Assembly: GCF_012863495.1 (NCBI RefSeq)
Contig: NZ_JAAVJL010000001.1
Span: 1,054,001-1,118,000 of the forward strand
Source: Pseudanabaena yagii GIHE-NHR1
GTDB taxonomy: Bacteria; Cyanobacteriota; Cyanobacteriia; Pseudanabaenales; Pseudanabaenaceae
Direction of reading: 5' to 3'
Length of the DNA stretch: 64,000 nucleotides
The number at the start of each line of letters is the position of its first letter. Position 1 is the stretch's first letter. This document shows positions 57,082 through 64,000 of the stretch, piece after piece. The position numbers and the translations under genes are program-made. Below the pieces are notes generated by a model. That model saw only the letters and a list, made by a program, of their open reading frames with translations. It searched no databases and had not been told where the DNA came from.

Positions 57082-57124
57082 ATTTTAGGATGGTTGGCAC
57101 TTTGCACCCATCCTAAAATCTAAA
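57078..57124 (+). terminator. Hairpin at the stop codon of the preceding gene
   Basis: TTAGATTTTAGGATGG and complement CCATCCTAAAATCTAA around ~14 nt, starting in the stop codon. Confidence 0.55.
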
Positions 57125-57140
57125 ATATTACTCTGTTTGT

Positions 57141-57173
57141 GTTTTGCTATCGGCAAAATGAAAACCGCTATAG
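57141..57173. repeat. CTATAG-type repeat, copy 3
   Basis: GTTTTGCTATCGGCAAAATG then AAAACCGCTATAG, just upstream of the next gene. Confidence 0.55.
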
Positions 57174-57183
57174 CTGGTCATGT

Positions 57184-57705
57184 ATGGAAAATATCACCTT
57201 TGAAGAAGCGATCGCATATACCGAAGATTTACTCTCCCACAGCAATCTTGATGAGGCTAAACTAGAATCCCAAATTGCCGCACTTGTGCAAACCGTTAAT
57301 GGTGCAAGAGGTTTTTTTGTGTGCTTTTTAACTGGAGAATGGACAATCGCGGATGCACCCAGCGCTCCTGTAATTCGTGCATTGCAATCGACTCCTGATG
57401 CGATCGCGGAACTCCTTGTCAAAAATCTAGCCATGTCCACAGCAATGGCAATTACCCACCGCCGAGCAGGAAATACTGAACAAGCAGAAGGTTCCGATCG
57501 CGTGGCTAAGCGTACCGCACTTTTGATTGAGAAGGTAGATATTCTAGAAGTGCGAGCAATTGCTACACAGGTTCATGATACCGCGCTTGCAAATACTGGT
57601 GAATATGTCGCTTTTCTCGAAAAATGGGGATATGACGCTGAGCAAAAACAAGCGATCGCTAATGTATTAGCCCAAATATTAGACCAAGTACGCGCTAATG
57701 ATTGA
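57184..57705 (+). CDS. Conserved hypothetical protein, 173 aa
   Basis: Starts at ATG 57184 (MENITFEEAIAYTEDLLSHS). Helical, no membrane segment; conserved-looking core NGARGFFVCFLTGEWTIADA and LVKNLAMSTAMAITHRRAGN. I do not recognise a family. Its last 8 bases overlap the start of the DUF309 gene, implying translational coupling and a shared role. Confidence 0.75.
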   Translation: MENITFEEAIAYTEDLLSHSNLDEAKLESQIAALVQTVNGARGFFVCFLTGEWTIADAPSAPVIRALQSTPDAIAELLVKNLAMSTAMAITHRRAGNTEQAEGSDRVAKRTALLIEKVDILEVRAIATQVHDTALANTGEYVAFLEKWGYDAEQKQAIANVLAQILDQVRAND

Positions 57706-58084
57706 ATCAAACACCGTCGATCCTTTATTTGCCGAGGCGATCGCTCAGTTTAATAATGGAGATTATTACGCCTGTCACGATACATTAGAAGCGATTTGGA
57801 ATGATGCTTGGCAAAGCGATCGGGCTTTTTATCAGGGGATTTTACAAATTGCCGTCGGTCTATATCATCTCCAAAATCACAATTGGCATGGAGCCACAAT
57901 TCTCTTAGGAGAAGGTACAAGTCGCTTACCTGCATATCTTCCAGATTATCAATCCATAGATGTCGAGACTTTACTGGAAGACAGTTTAGAAATCTTACGC
58001 GCTGTCCAGATAAGTGGCAAAGAAGGAATTGGTGATATCTTAAAAAGAATTGAGCAAGGTGATTTAAAAATCCCTAAAATCTAG
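57698..58084 (+). CDS. DUF309 family protein
   Basis: 128 aa. The motif NGDYYACHDTLEAIWNDAWQ and GILQIAVGLYHLQNHNWHGA (His/Glu-rich helices) is the DUF309 signature. Soluble; function unknown. Translation overlaps the gene before it. Confidence 0.87.
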   Translation: MIESNTVDPLFAEAIAQFNNGDYYACHDTLEAIWNDAWQSDRAFYQGILQIAVGLYHLQNHNWHGATILLGEGTSRLPAYLPDYQSIDVETLLEDSLEILRAVQISGKEGIGDILKRIEQGDLKIPKI

Positions 58085-58112
58085 ATATGCGGCGCAAAGC
58101 ACCGCATATCTA
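58082..58112. repeat. Short hairpin between convergent genes
   Basis: TAGATATGCGG and complement around CGCAAAGCA, filling the 28-bp gap between the two stop codons. Confidence 0.6.
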
Positions 58113-59630
58113 CTAATGTATATCGTAACCAAATAAATTAGGATCAGCTCCATCAAGCTTAATGTCAGCTAAACCATACTCTGCCCAACGCCTTGTAACC
58201 ATATCCGCCACATCAGGATCGCTCTCTAAAGGATCACCCCAATCGCGATCGGTTTCAGGATAAATTTTGGTAGTGGCATCAATGCCCATGCGTCCGCCTA
58301 GTCCTTCCTTCTCACAGGCAAAGTCGAGGGAATCGAAGGGGTTGTCGGGCAGAATAAACACATCACGGGTGGGGTCAACCTTGGAACTGAGCGCCCAAAC
58401 CACTAAACGCGGATCGCGAATATTGATCGTATGGTCAACCACGATCACAAATTTGGTGTAGGTAAACTGAGGCAAGGCACTCCAAAAGGCAAGAGCGGCG
58501 CGGCGTGCTTGTCCGGGGTAAGCCTTTTTAATGGAAATAATTGCTGCTTTATAGGACAGCGCTTCCATTGGCAGGAAGAAATCGGTAATTTCTGAAACTT
58601 GCTGGCGGAGGATGGGGGTATAGATCCGATTTAGAGCGATCGCCATCATTGCTTCTTCCTTGGGAGGCAAGCCGCTAAAGGTGGTGAGATAGATGGGATC
58701 TTTGCGATGAGTCATGCAATGGAAGCGAATCAGAGGCGCTTGATCATTAATGCCTCCGTAATAGCCCATGTGATCGCCAAAAGGGCCATCGGTTCCCACT
58801 TCATGGGGTGTAATCGTTCCTTCCAAAACATATTCCGCACAGGCAGGAACTTCTAAATCGAGGGTTTTACATTTGGTAAGCTGTACGCCTTCATTGCCAT
58901 AGAGTCCTGCAAAAATCCATTCCGATAAATCCACAGGAATCGGCGTTGCAGCCGCCATGATTAAGACTGGATCAACCCCGATCGCGATCGCAATTTCGAG
59001 TTTCTTGCCCGCCTCAGTCGCCTTGCGTAAATGCCTCGCACCACCACGCACTGACAGCCATTGCACCGTCATCGTTTTTTTGGACTGCTGCTGCAAACGG
59101 TAAACCCCCACATTCGGAATCCCATTCTCAACATCCTTCGTAATCACTAGCGCCAGCGTCACTGCACGACCACCATCTTTAGGATAGGGTTTGAGAATGG
59201 GAATCTGATCAAGATCTACATCATCACCTTGCAATACTATTTCTTGACAGGGTGCATTCCCAAAGAGAAGCTTCTGGGGACGTGACTTCACCACATCAAA
59301 GAGAATCTTCCCAAATTCGATCGCCTGTGAAATTTTCTTCGGTGGCTTTGGGCTTTGTAATTTGCCCAATTTCTCACCTAGAACTTCTAGTTCTGATTGT
59401 TCTTTCATACCCATTGCCCAGCAGACGCGCTCTACTGTGCCCAATAAATTCACAGCAACTGGTACGTTATAGCCTTTGACATTCTCAAATAGCAGTGCGG
59501 GTCCCCCCGATTGCAATAGGCGATTACTAATCTCAGCAATTTCTAACTGGGAATCAACTTGGGCTTTGACACGATGTAGTTGTTTGCGCTCTTCGAGCAG
59601 TTTGAGAAACGATCGCAGGTCACGGGTCAT
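58113..59630 (-). CDS. ubiD: UbiD-family decarboxylase
   Basis: 505-aa prenyl-FMN-dependent (de)carboxylase. Features: MTRDLRSFLKLLEERKQLHR start, EVGTDGPFGDHMGYYGGIND signature and a central VYRLQQQSKKTMTVQWLSVR block. In cyanobacteria the usual candidate role is 4-hydroxybenzoate decarboxylation in plastoquinone synthesis. The UbiX partner is not in the window. Confidence 0.92.
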   Translation of the reverse strand: MTRDLRSFLKLLEERKQLHRVKAQVDSQLEIAEISNRLLQSGGPALLFENVKGYNVPVAVNLLGTVERVCWAMGMKEQSELEVLGEKLGKLQSPKPPKKISQAIEFGKILFDVVKSRPQKLLFGNAPCQEIVLQGDDVDLDQIPILKPYPKDGGRAVTLALVITKDVENGIPNVGVYRLQQQSKKTMTVQWLSVRGGARHLRKATEAGKKLEIAIAIGVDPVLIMAAATPIPVDLSEWIFAGLYGNEGVQLTKCKTLDLEVPACAEYVLEGTITPHEVGTDGPFGDHMGYYGGINDQAPLIRFHCMTHRKDPIYLTTFSGLPPKEEAMMAIALNRIYTPILRQQVSEITDFFLPMEALSYKAAIISIKKAYPGQARRAALAFWSALPQFTYTKFVIVVDHTINIRDPRLVVWALSSKVDPTRDVFILPDNPFDSLDFACEKEGLGGRMGIDATTKIYPETDRDWGDPLESDPDVADMVTRRWAEYGLADIKLDGADPNLFGYDIH

Positions 59631-59728
59631 AGGGCTATGGGGAATACTTAGGCAATTAGTCAGTACCCTATTGTAACTAAATGTTACGTTTATTTCCCGT
59701 TAATCATCTGTTATGGCTCTAGCCAAGT

Positions 59729-59781
59729 AAAAACCAGAAGAGAGTTGCAGTGCAAAGCACTGCAACTCTCTTCTGGTTTTT
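59729..59781. repeat. 25-bp perfect hairpin
   Basis: AAAAACCAGAAGAGAGTTGC-AGTGC, loop AAA, exact complement ending in T-run. Upstream of ubiD, so not its terminator. Confidence 0.75.
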
Positions 59782-59814
59782 GTTTTTGTCCTAACATGAC
59801 TAGCTACTTAAGAT

Positions 59815-59914
59815 AAGTAGCTGGGCATAATTAAAAGTCAGATTCAAAAGCTATGGCGCACGCACAGCGTGCGCCATAGCTTTTGTTTTTTTATATTTAA
59901 TTGCGCCTAGCTAC
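59815..59914. repeat. MITE-like repeat, copy A
   Basis: Ends AGTAGCTGGGCATAATTAA and TTAATTGCGCCTAGCTAC enclose a 19-bp perfect hairpin CAAAAGCTATGGCGCACGC (59845-59885). Confidence 0.7.
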
Positions 59915-59928
59915 CTATGCCTAGCTAC

Positions 59929-60393
59929 CTATATAGATGTGTCCGTATAAACCCAGTAACTATAACTACAACTCTTATCTTCAAAATTAAAGTTGTAGCA
60001 GTCTTTTTCAATGGAGAAATATTCTGCGGGACAGTCTGCTTCTGCAATATTGGAGGATATGGTTAAGTTGAGACTAAACTTTCCATCTAAATCAGAGTAA
60101 TTCTTAAAGTACTCTGGGAAATAAGCTGGTCGTTTTACAATATCGCGAACTAACTGGGTGCAAGGTATACTCTTTACCTTTTTTGGCTGACTAGTTCTTG
60201 AAAGACTGCCTCCACTGGCACTAATCTCAATGAATTCGCGCCCATTATAAAGAGTTAGGGGATCATTATCGTAGTAGAACAAACCCTGAAATGCTCCTTT
60301 TTCCGTCCACCAAACTAACTCGAGTATTTTTTGAGTTTCAGGAAACGTAACTAGAGTAAAACGCCCTTCTTCTGGTAGGTTTTGACTATTCAT
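59929..60393 (-). CDS. Hypothetical protein, 154 aa
   Basis: Starts MNSQNLPEEGRFTLVTFPET. Cysteine-containing C-terminal part (ADCPAEYFSIEKDCYNFNFE; KSCSYSY) and many Tyr/Phe residues suggest a beta-rich fold, but no signal peptide is seen. Family not recognised; the 3' end touches a dispersed repeat, so the terminal residues may be recent. Confidence 0.6.
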   Translation of the reverse strand: MNSQNLPEEGRFTLVTFPETQKILELVWWTEKGAFQGLFYYDNDPLTLYNGREFIEISASGGSLSRTSQPKKVKSIPCTQLVRDIVKRPAYFPEYFKNYSDLDGKFSLNLTISSNIAEADCPAEYFSIEKDCYNFNFEDKSCSYSYWVYTDTSI

Positions 60394-60537
60394 CGCTGAT
60401 ATAGCAGTATTTCAATCCGCTAGTAACTCATTTTACAATATAGTGCTTCCATGAAGTATGGGTTTGTTTGCCTGTCTTCGGTGGATCTGTATCGCGATTG
60501 CCTGAAAAGCACTATATCTAGATCCAGACTATTCTTT

Positions 60538-60620
60538 AAGTAGATAGAACCAATTAAAAAATAGACCCAAGATATGGCGTAAGTTGCTCTTACGCCATAT
60601 CTTGGGGTTTTATATTTAAT
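60538..60620. repeat. MITE-like repeat, copy D
   Basis: Left end AGTAGATAGAACCAATTAAA, inner 18-bp hairpin CCCAAGATATGGCGTAAG (60566-60606), right end partly decayed (TATATTTAATGG). Confidence 0.55.
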
Positions 60621-60636
60621 GGTGCAATGAAAACAT

Positions 60637-61086
60637 TTAACAGTCACGATCAGAAACTAATCCATCGGGTAAAACTGTCTTACACAACTTTGCTTTTGCT
60701 AGTTGCGAGTCCGAAATGGTTGCACTGGTGAGATCAGCTTCTGTCAGATCAGTCTTATCGAAAATTGCATTCGTAAAATCAGTAAGCAACAATTTCGTAT
60801 GCTTGAAATTAACATGGCTAAGATTCGCTCCATTCAGATTAGCGCGACTCAGATTTGAGAAAGTAATGCTAGAGCCAATTAAATTAGCTCTACTCAGATC
60901 AGAAGACAATATAAACGTATAGTCTAATTTGCTAACGGGTAAATATGCCCCAGTCAAATCGCAAACTTGGCAGGTTTGCATAGTTTGTAACTTGACAATA
61001 TGGCTAGGGTTCGCGGCTATTGCTGGTAAGGGAAACAAAAGCAAAATGATAAGTAGCGCGATCGCCGAATAGATGCGATATTTCAT
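60637..61086 (-). CDS. Secreted pentapeptide-repeat protein
   Basis: 149 aa from ATG 61086 (MKYRIYSAIALLIILLLFPL), chosen for its signal peptide, cleaved near AIAA-NP. The rest is pentapeptide repeats of the A(D/N)LXX type (SRANLIGSS, SRANLNGANLSHVNF, DKTDLTEADLTSATI), giving a right-handed beta-helix. Two Cys pairs (QTCQVC and the C-terminal LCKT...DRDC) may be oxidised. Such proteins are abundant in cyanobacteria; function unknown. Confidence 0.83.
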   Translation of the reverse strand: MKYRIYSAIALLIILLLFPLPAIAANPSHIVKLQTMQTCQVCDLTGAYLPVSKLDYTFILSSDLSRANLIGSSITFSNLSRANLNGANLSHVNFKHTKLLLTDFTNAIFDKTDLTEADLTSATISDSQLAKAKLCKTVLPDGLVSDRDC

Positions 61087-61128
61087 AGCTAAAGTTCTCT
61101 TAGAGTTAAATTTTAGAGATTTTGGGTA

Positions 61129-61165
61129 TTGTGGAAGATCGCCCCAAAGGATCACTCTTCCACAA
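61129..61165. repeat. Degenerate hairpin upstream of the pentapeptide gene
   Basis: TTGTGGAAG / CTTCCACAA outer arms with a mismatched GC-rich interior around CAAAG. Confidence 0.45.
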
Positions 61166-61197
61166 AATATTTTTGATTAAAGCGTAAATCACCATAT

Positions 61198-61989
61198 TTA
61201 ATCAATCGTCACAATGACGGGAGTATGATCGCTCGGTTGCGTTAACTTACGTGGCTCAACATCGATTTCACAAGCAGTTGCCCTTTCGTAGAGAGATTCC
61301 GTCAAAAAATGATAATCAATTCGCCAGCCACGATTACGTGAAAAACCTCCAGAACGATAATCCCACCAGCTATAGTACCCGCCATCCGATTCAAACTTCC
61401 GAAATACATCCTTAAATCCCAGATTCAAGACTTCTGCTAGAGCCTCTCGCTCAATATCCGTGGACATTACCTTTTTCTCGCGTCCCTTAGGATCATAAAT
61501 GTCGATATCAGCGATCGCCACGTTAAAATCGCCGCAAATCAGGACATTAGCATTTTTGCTGAGCAAAGTTTGCAAATATTCTTTTAAGAGCTTCAGCCAG
61601 CGTAACTTGTAGGCATATTTATCACTATCGACCTCAGAGCCATTGGGGACATACATATTCACAATTTGGACATCGCCAAATTTAGCCGCAATCAAACGCT
61701 TTTGGTCATCTAGGCTAGGGTCAGCAATTTCTCCCAATACCGAAACAAAGCCAGTTTGAATATTTTCTAAAGGCGATCGCGAAATTATTGCTACTCCGTT
61801 ATAGGATTTCTGACCATAAATATAGGTTTGATAGCCCAAATCGGTAAAAGGCTGATGGGGAAAGTCCGCATCAATTACCTTGGTCTCTTGTAAACACAAC
61901 AGATCGACATCAGGATTTGCCTGTAACCAATCACAAACATGATTGATCCTTGTGCGAACTGAGTTGACGTTCCAAGTTGCGATTTTCAT
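61198..61989 (-). CDS. xthA: Exodeoxyribonuclease III
   Basis: Base-excision-repair AP endonuclease/3'-exonuclease, 263 aa from ATG 61989 (MKIATWNVNSVRTRINHVCD); the longer frame to 62097 crosses a repeat element. Motifs DLLCLQETKV (Glu), ICGDFNVAIADIDIYDPKG (Asp-x-Asn) and QPSDHTPVIVTID (Asp-His) are the full EEP active site. Confidence 0.95.
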   Translation of the reverse strand: MKIATWNVNSVRTRINHVCDWLQANPDVDLLCLQETKVIDADFPHQPFTDLGYQTYIYGQKSYNGVAIISRSPLENIQTGFVSVLGEIADPSLDDQKRLIAAKFGDVQIVNMYVPNGSEVDSDKYAYKLRWLKLLKEYLQTLLSKNANVLICGDFNVAIADIDIYDPKGREKKVMSTDIEREALAEVLNLGFKDVFRKFESDGGYYSWWDYRSGGFSRNRGWRIDYHFLTESLYERATACEIDVEPRKLTQPSDHTPVIVTID

Positions 61990-62034
61990 TAAATCCCTAA
62001 ATCTCTGTTGCCAATCAAAAATTTTCATAAAATT

Positions 62035-62133
62035 AAGTGTCTGGGCAAAATTAACAATCAGAGTTAAAACCTGTGGCGCACGCGCAACGTGCGCCACAGG
62101 TTTTAGTTTTTGATAATTATGTCCAGCTATTTA
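62035..62133. repeat. MITE-like repeat, copy B
   Basis: Ends AAGTGTCTGGGCAAAATTAA and TAATTATGTCCAGCTATTTA with a 17-bp hairpin AAAACCTGTGGCGCACG inside (62066-62104). Confidence 0.65.
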
Positions 62134-62226
62134 GCAAGGTAGCACAAATGCTAAGCCCCTAATCTAGCAATGTGGCACAATGTGAACAGCCCAATTTAGA
62201 TTTTGTAAATTTTGAGTTTGCCCAAC

Positions 62227-62490
62227 ATGATTTCTCACAACTACATTGCCGAATTAATTCGTACTGCTTTACCCAATGCCAAAGTTCAGGTTGAAGATCC
62301 TAATCATGATGGTCAACACTTTGCTGCGATCGTGGTTGCTGAACAGTTTGAAGGCTTATCAATGATTAAGCAACACAAATTAGTATATGGCGCAATTCAA
62401 GAACATCTCGACACTGGCGCAATCCATGCCCTACAGCTAAAAACCTATAGCCTCTCTCAATGGGAAAAGATGCAAGTTCAAGTTCTCTAA
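62227..62490 (+). CDS. BolA/IbaG family protein
   Basis: 87 aa from ATG 62227 (MISHNYIAELIRTALPNAKV); a TTG at 62212 is an alternative. BolA fold features: DGQHFAAIVVAEQFEGLSMI and KQHKLVYGAIQEHL with the conserved His residues that share Fe-S ligands with monothiol glutaredoxins. No glutaredoxin gene is adjacent here. Confidence 0.88.
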   Translation: MISHNYIAELIRTALPNAKVQVEDPNHDGQHFAAIVVAEQFEGLSMIKQHKLVYGAIQEHLDTGAIHALQLKTYSLSQWEKMQVQVL

Positions 62491-62495
62491 AAATC

Positions 62496-62550
62496 AAAAC
62501 CCAAGCTAAAGGTGGCGGCGCAAAGCACCGCCACCTTTAGCTTGGGTTTT
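62496..62550 (+). terminator. Hairpin after the bolA-like gene
   Basis: AAAACCCAAGCTAAAGGTGG and complement with one internal mismatch, loop AAA, ending TTTT, six bases past the stop. Confidence 0.7.
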
Positions 62551-62747
62551 ATGTCCGAAGTAAGCTTAGATAAAAATCTACAATAGAAGAGTTGCGGCGC
62601 AACTCTGTTTCAGATTTTGTTATCTTTAGAAATTTCCCAATCTTGACTTAATAATTGGTAGTCCTAAAAAGGAAAGGATGAACGAGCAGGCAAAGAAGCG
62701 TTGTAGTAATGAATAAAATTCCAAATCGCACCAATGTGGTTTAGAAG

Positions 62748-63412
62748 TTACGCATTGACAGAAGGGAGAAGATTTGCAGGTAGGAGATAACTATAATCAG
62801 CTAAATTTTCCACGATAAAAGAGCGAATAACATCATTAAACAAATTACGTTTGAGAGCATAGCAATTCGCAATCAAGTTGTGGATACAACGCAACTGCAA
62901 ATGGACAAAAGCGGAAATAGCCGCAAAGATATGATTGGAGATAGCCAGAGTCTGTCTAACGAAAAAACGCTCAATATTAGCAACCTGTTTAATGGCTCTA
63001 TGGAAAGATTCAATTTGCCAATGCCGAGCATGGATGTCCATAAATTGAGTGCGCGTAATCTCAGCAATTTTGTCAGGGTTTGGTCGGTAGATGATGTAGT
63101 GACGGAATTCGTTTTTGAAAACCGTTCTAAACACCTTGACTAAACCAAACCCCTTAAGATGCATCTCTAATCCAGTATAGGGAATTTCGCAGTTTGCTAC
63201 CTGAGCATATACGGTTACATCTGCGGTCAAGGAGAGTGAGCGATTTTTTTCAATGCCAAACAGAAACCCAAGTCCATAGTGTTTGATGTACTCAAGATTA
63301 TCGACACTTGCATACCAACTATCACCTGTGACAAATGCTGGTTTCAGTCCCCATGCGATGACTTCGGCAAGCATCTCCCGAAAATATTCATTCTTGGTCT
63401 TGCCCTCTTCTT
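62748..63412 (-). pseudogene. IS4/IS701-like transposase, C-terminal part
   Basis: C-terminal part of a DDE transposase. It reads KTKNEYFREMLAEVIAWGLK, then the second catalytic Asp in FVTGDSWYAS and the Glu in HWQIESFHRAIKQ (YREK-like). A free-standing start at 63374 exists, but the fragment lacks the first catalytic Asp, so it is inactive alone. Confidence 0.87.
63405..63412. repeat. 8-bp target duplication of the MITE, left copy
   Basis: CTCTTCTT, repeated exactly at 63511-63518. Confidence 0.85.
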
Positions 63413-63510
63413 GGCATTGGTCAGCTAAGCAGGGATAGGGTCTGAAACGACCATTTCATGCCGACAAAATTGACGCAAATACGCCAATCACGCTTTAACT
63501 AACCAGTGCC
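63413..63510. mobile_element. 98-bp MITE inside the transposase gene
   Basis: Imperfect inverted ends GGCATTGGTCAGCTAAGC and GGCACTGGTTAGTTAAAGC (complement) with an 8-bp target duplication. Deleting element plus one duplicate (106 bp) rejoins the transposase frame. The GGCACTG end and 8-bp duplication resemble IS6-family ends, but the mobilising element is not in the window. Confidence 0.82.
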
Positions 63511-63915
63511 CTCTTCTTTGTTATAAATACGGTAATTGACAGGAAAAGCACGTCCGTCAATATCGGTGTAGTACAGGGTGATGAGATTAATCCCCTTCAC
63601 TACTTTCTTGTGTTTCCCTGACCAGAAATAGCTGATTAGCGGTGCTTTGCTGGTATTACTGTAGGGTTTATCTAGCACTGTATCATCGACACTCAGTACT
63701 CCTCCCTCTTTCTTGATGTTTGGCTCTACACTTTGGTAGAGGTCTTTTCCTGTATAGTTTTCCCGTAGCAAAAATCGGTTCACACTATCATGAGACACTT
63801 CTTTGATGATCTCGCCTAACCTCACACAACTTACCTGCTTTGGTTCTGGCAGTAAAAACAAGATGTACTTGTTCATGTCACATTTGGCTGTTGATGGTTT
63901 GCTGATTTCCCTCAT
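63499..63915 (-). pseudogene. IS4/IS701-like transposase, N-terminal part
   Basis: First ~130 residues of the transposase from ATG 63915 (MREISKPSTAKCDMNKYILF), with the first catalytic Asp in VLSVDDTVLDKP (77/78). It reads ...NYRIYNKEEG, then three MITE-derived residues and a stop. Without the MITE the full protein would be 353 aa. Confidence 0.87.
63511..63518. repeat. 8-bp target duplication of the MITE, right copy
   Basis: CTCTTCTT, adjoining the right MITE end. Confidence 0.85.
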
Positions 63916-64000
63916 TTTTGCTATGGCTATTGCTGGCTATTTCTATGCCTATTTTCTCCCTTCTGTCAATGCGTAACTTCTATGCCCCCTCAAAAAAATC

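Larger units (their letters stand above)
62742..63982 (-). mobile_element. IS4/IS701-like insertion sequence, disrupted
   Basis: 29-bp perfect inverted repeats start TAGAAGTTACGCATTGACAG at both ends (62742-62770 and 63954-63982). The transposase reading frame extends into the left repeat. Length 1241 bp including the internal 98-bp MITE and its duplication, ~1135 bp without. No convincing target duplication is seen outside the ends. Confidence 0.88.

Noticed and set aside
60420-60647. 75-residue open frame on the minus strand
   Set aside because: It runs through a dispersed hairpin repeat, overlaps the pentapeptide gene's 3' end, and has no coherent composition or ribosome-binding site.
62588-62606. 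Short palindrome AGAGTTGCGGCGCAACTCT as a separate terminator
   Set aside because: It looks like a truncated piece of the AGAAGAGAGTTGC hairpin family and does not follow a gene end directly.
1-64000. CRISPR arrays
   Set aside because: No regularly spaced direct repeats were found; the many repeats seen are inverted, not direct arrays, and no cas genes are present.

Overview
The window is cyanobacterial chromosome. The support is a psbA gene for photosystem II D1, the cyanobacterial S10-spc ribosomal gene order (no rpsJ at the head, no rpsN between rplE and rpsH), frequent HIP1 octamers (GCGATCGC), SLH-OprB porins, a thylakoid-type Atx1 copper chaperone, and DUF2808 and DUF3493 proteins. No rRNA, plasmid or phage genes and no CRISPR array are seen. 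A Pseudanabaena-like filamentous cyanobacterium would fit, but that is a guess.

Layout. Bases 1-10219 (minus): secY (cut by the window edge) and 18 ribosomal protein genes in operon order. 10864-13629: a phytochrome hybrid histidine kinase whose bilin-binding cysteine is of the bacteriophytochrome type. 13633-15734: an acyltransferase gene split by an intact 1055-bp IS903-like element with a 9-bp target duplication; removing it restores a 345-residue frame. 15753-25830: housekeeping genes surE, a DUF2808 gene, hisH, psbA, murB, murC, a Crp-family regulator, a TerB-like gene, a small tatA, tsaE, moaC and atx1. 26056-32917: a PAS-LOV-PAS-GAF histidine kinase followed by a REC-GGDEF-EAL protein, then gmd and a GDP-fucose synthase gene. 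33072: tRNA-Ser(GGA). 33196-41869 (minus): two SLH-OprB porins and three secreted CHAT-domain proteins, arranged porin-CHAT, CHAT, porin-CHAT. 42124-62490: mostly single metabolic and hypothetical genes (RNase D-like, guanine deaminase, asnS, 6-phosphogluconolactonase, a double ComFB protein, a Tat/lipoprotein solute-binding protein, a GST, DUF309, UbiD, a pentapeptide protein, exonuclease III, BolA). 62742-63982: an IS4/IS701-like element whose transposase gene is broken by a 98-bp MITE with an 8-bp target duplication.

How parts may work together. The two photosensory kinases, the c-di-GMP enzyme and the ComFB protein suggest light-controlled second-messenger signalling, perhaps reaching the nearby GDP-fucose genes; this is inference. 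The CHAT/porin block is the best candidate for an undescribed system: three predicted periplasmic caspase-like proteins share an N-terminal CX7C...CX5C module, a His/Cys dyad and an identical C-terminal tail.

The spaces between genes hold an unusual number of long, nearly perfect hairpins (stems 17-32 bp, loops often AAA or TTC). Arm sequences differ from copy to copy, and several belong to recognisable dispersed families. Coordinates of these short repeats may be off by a base or two because they were read by eye.
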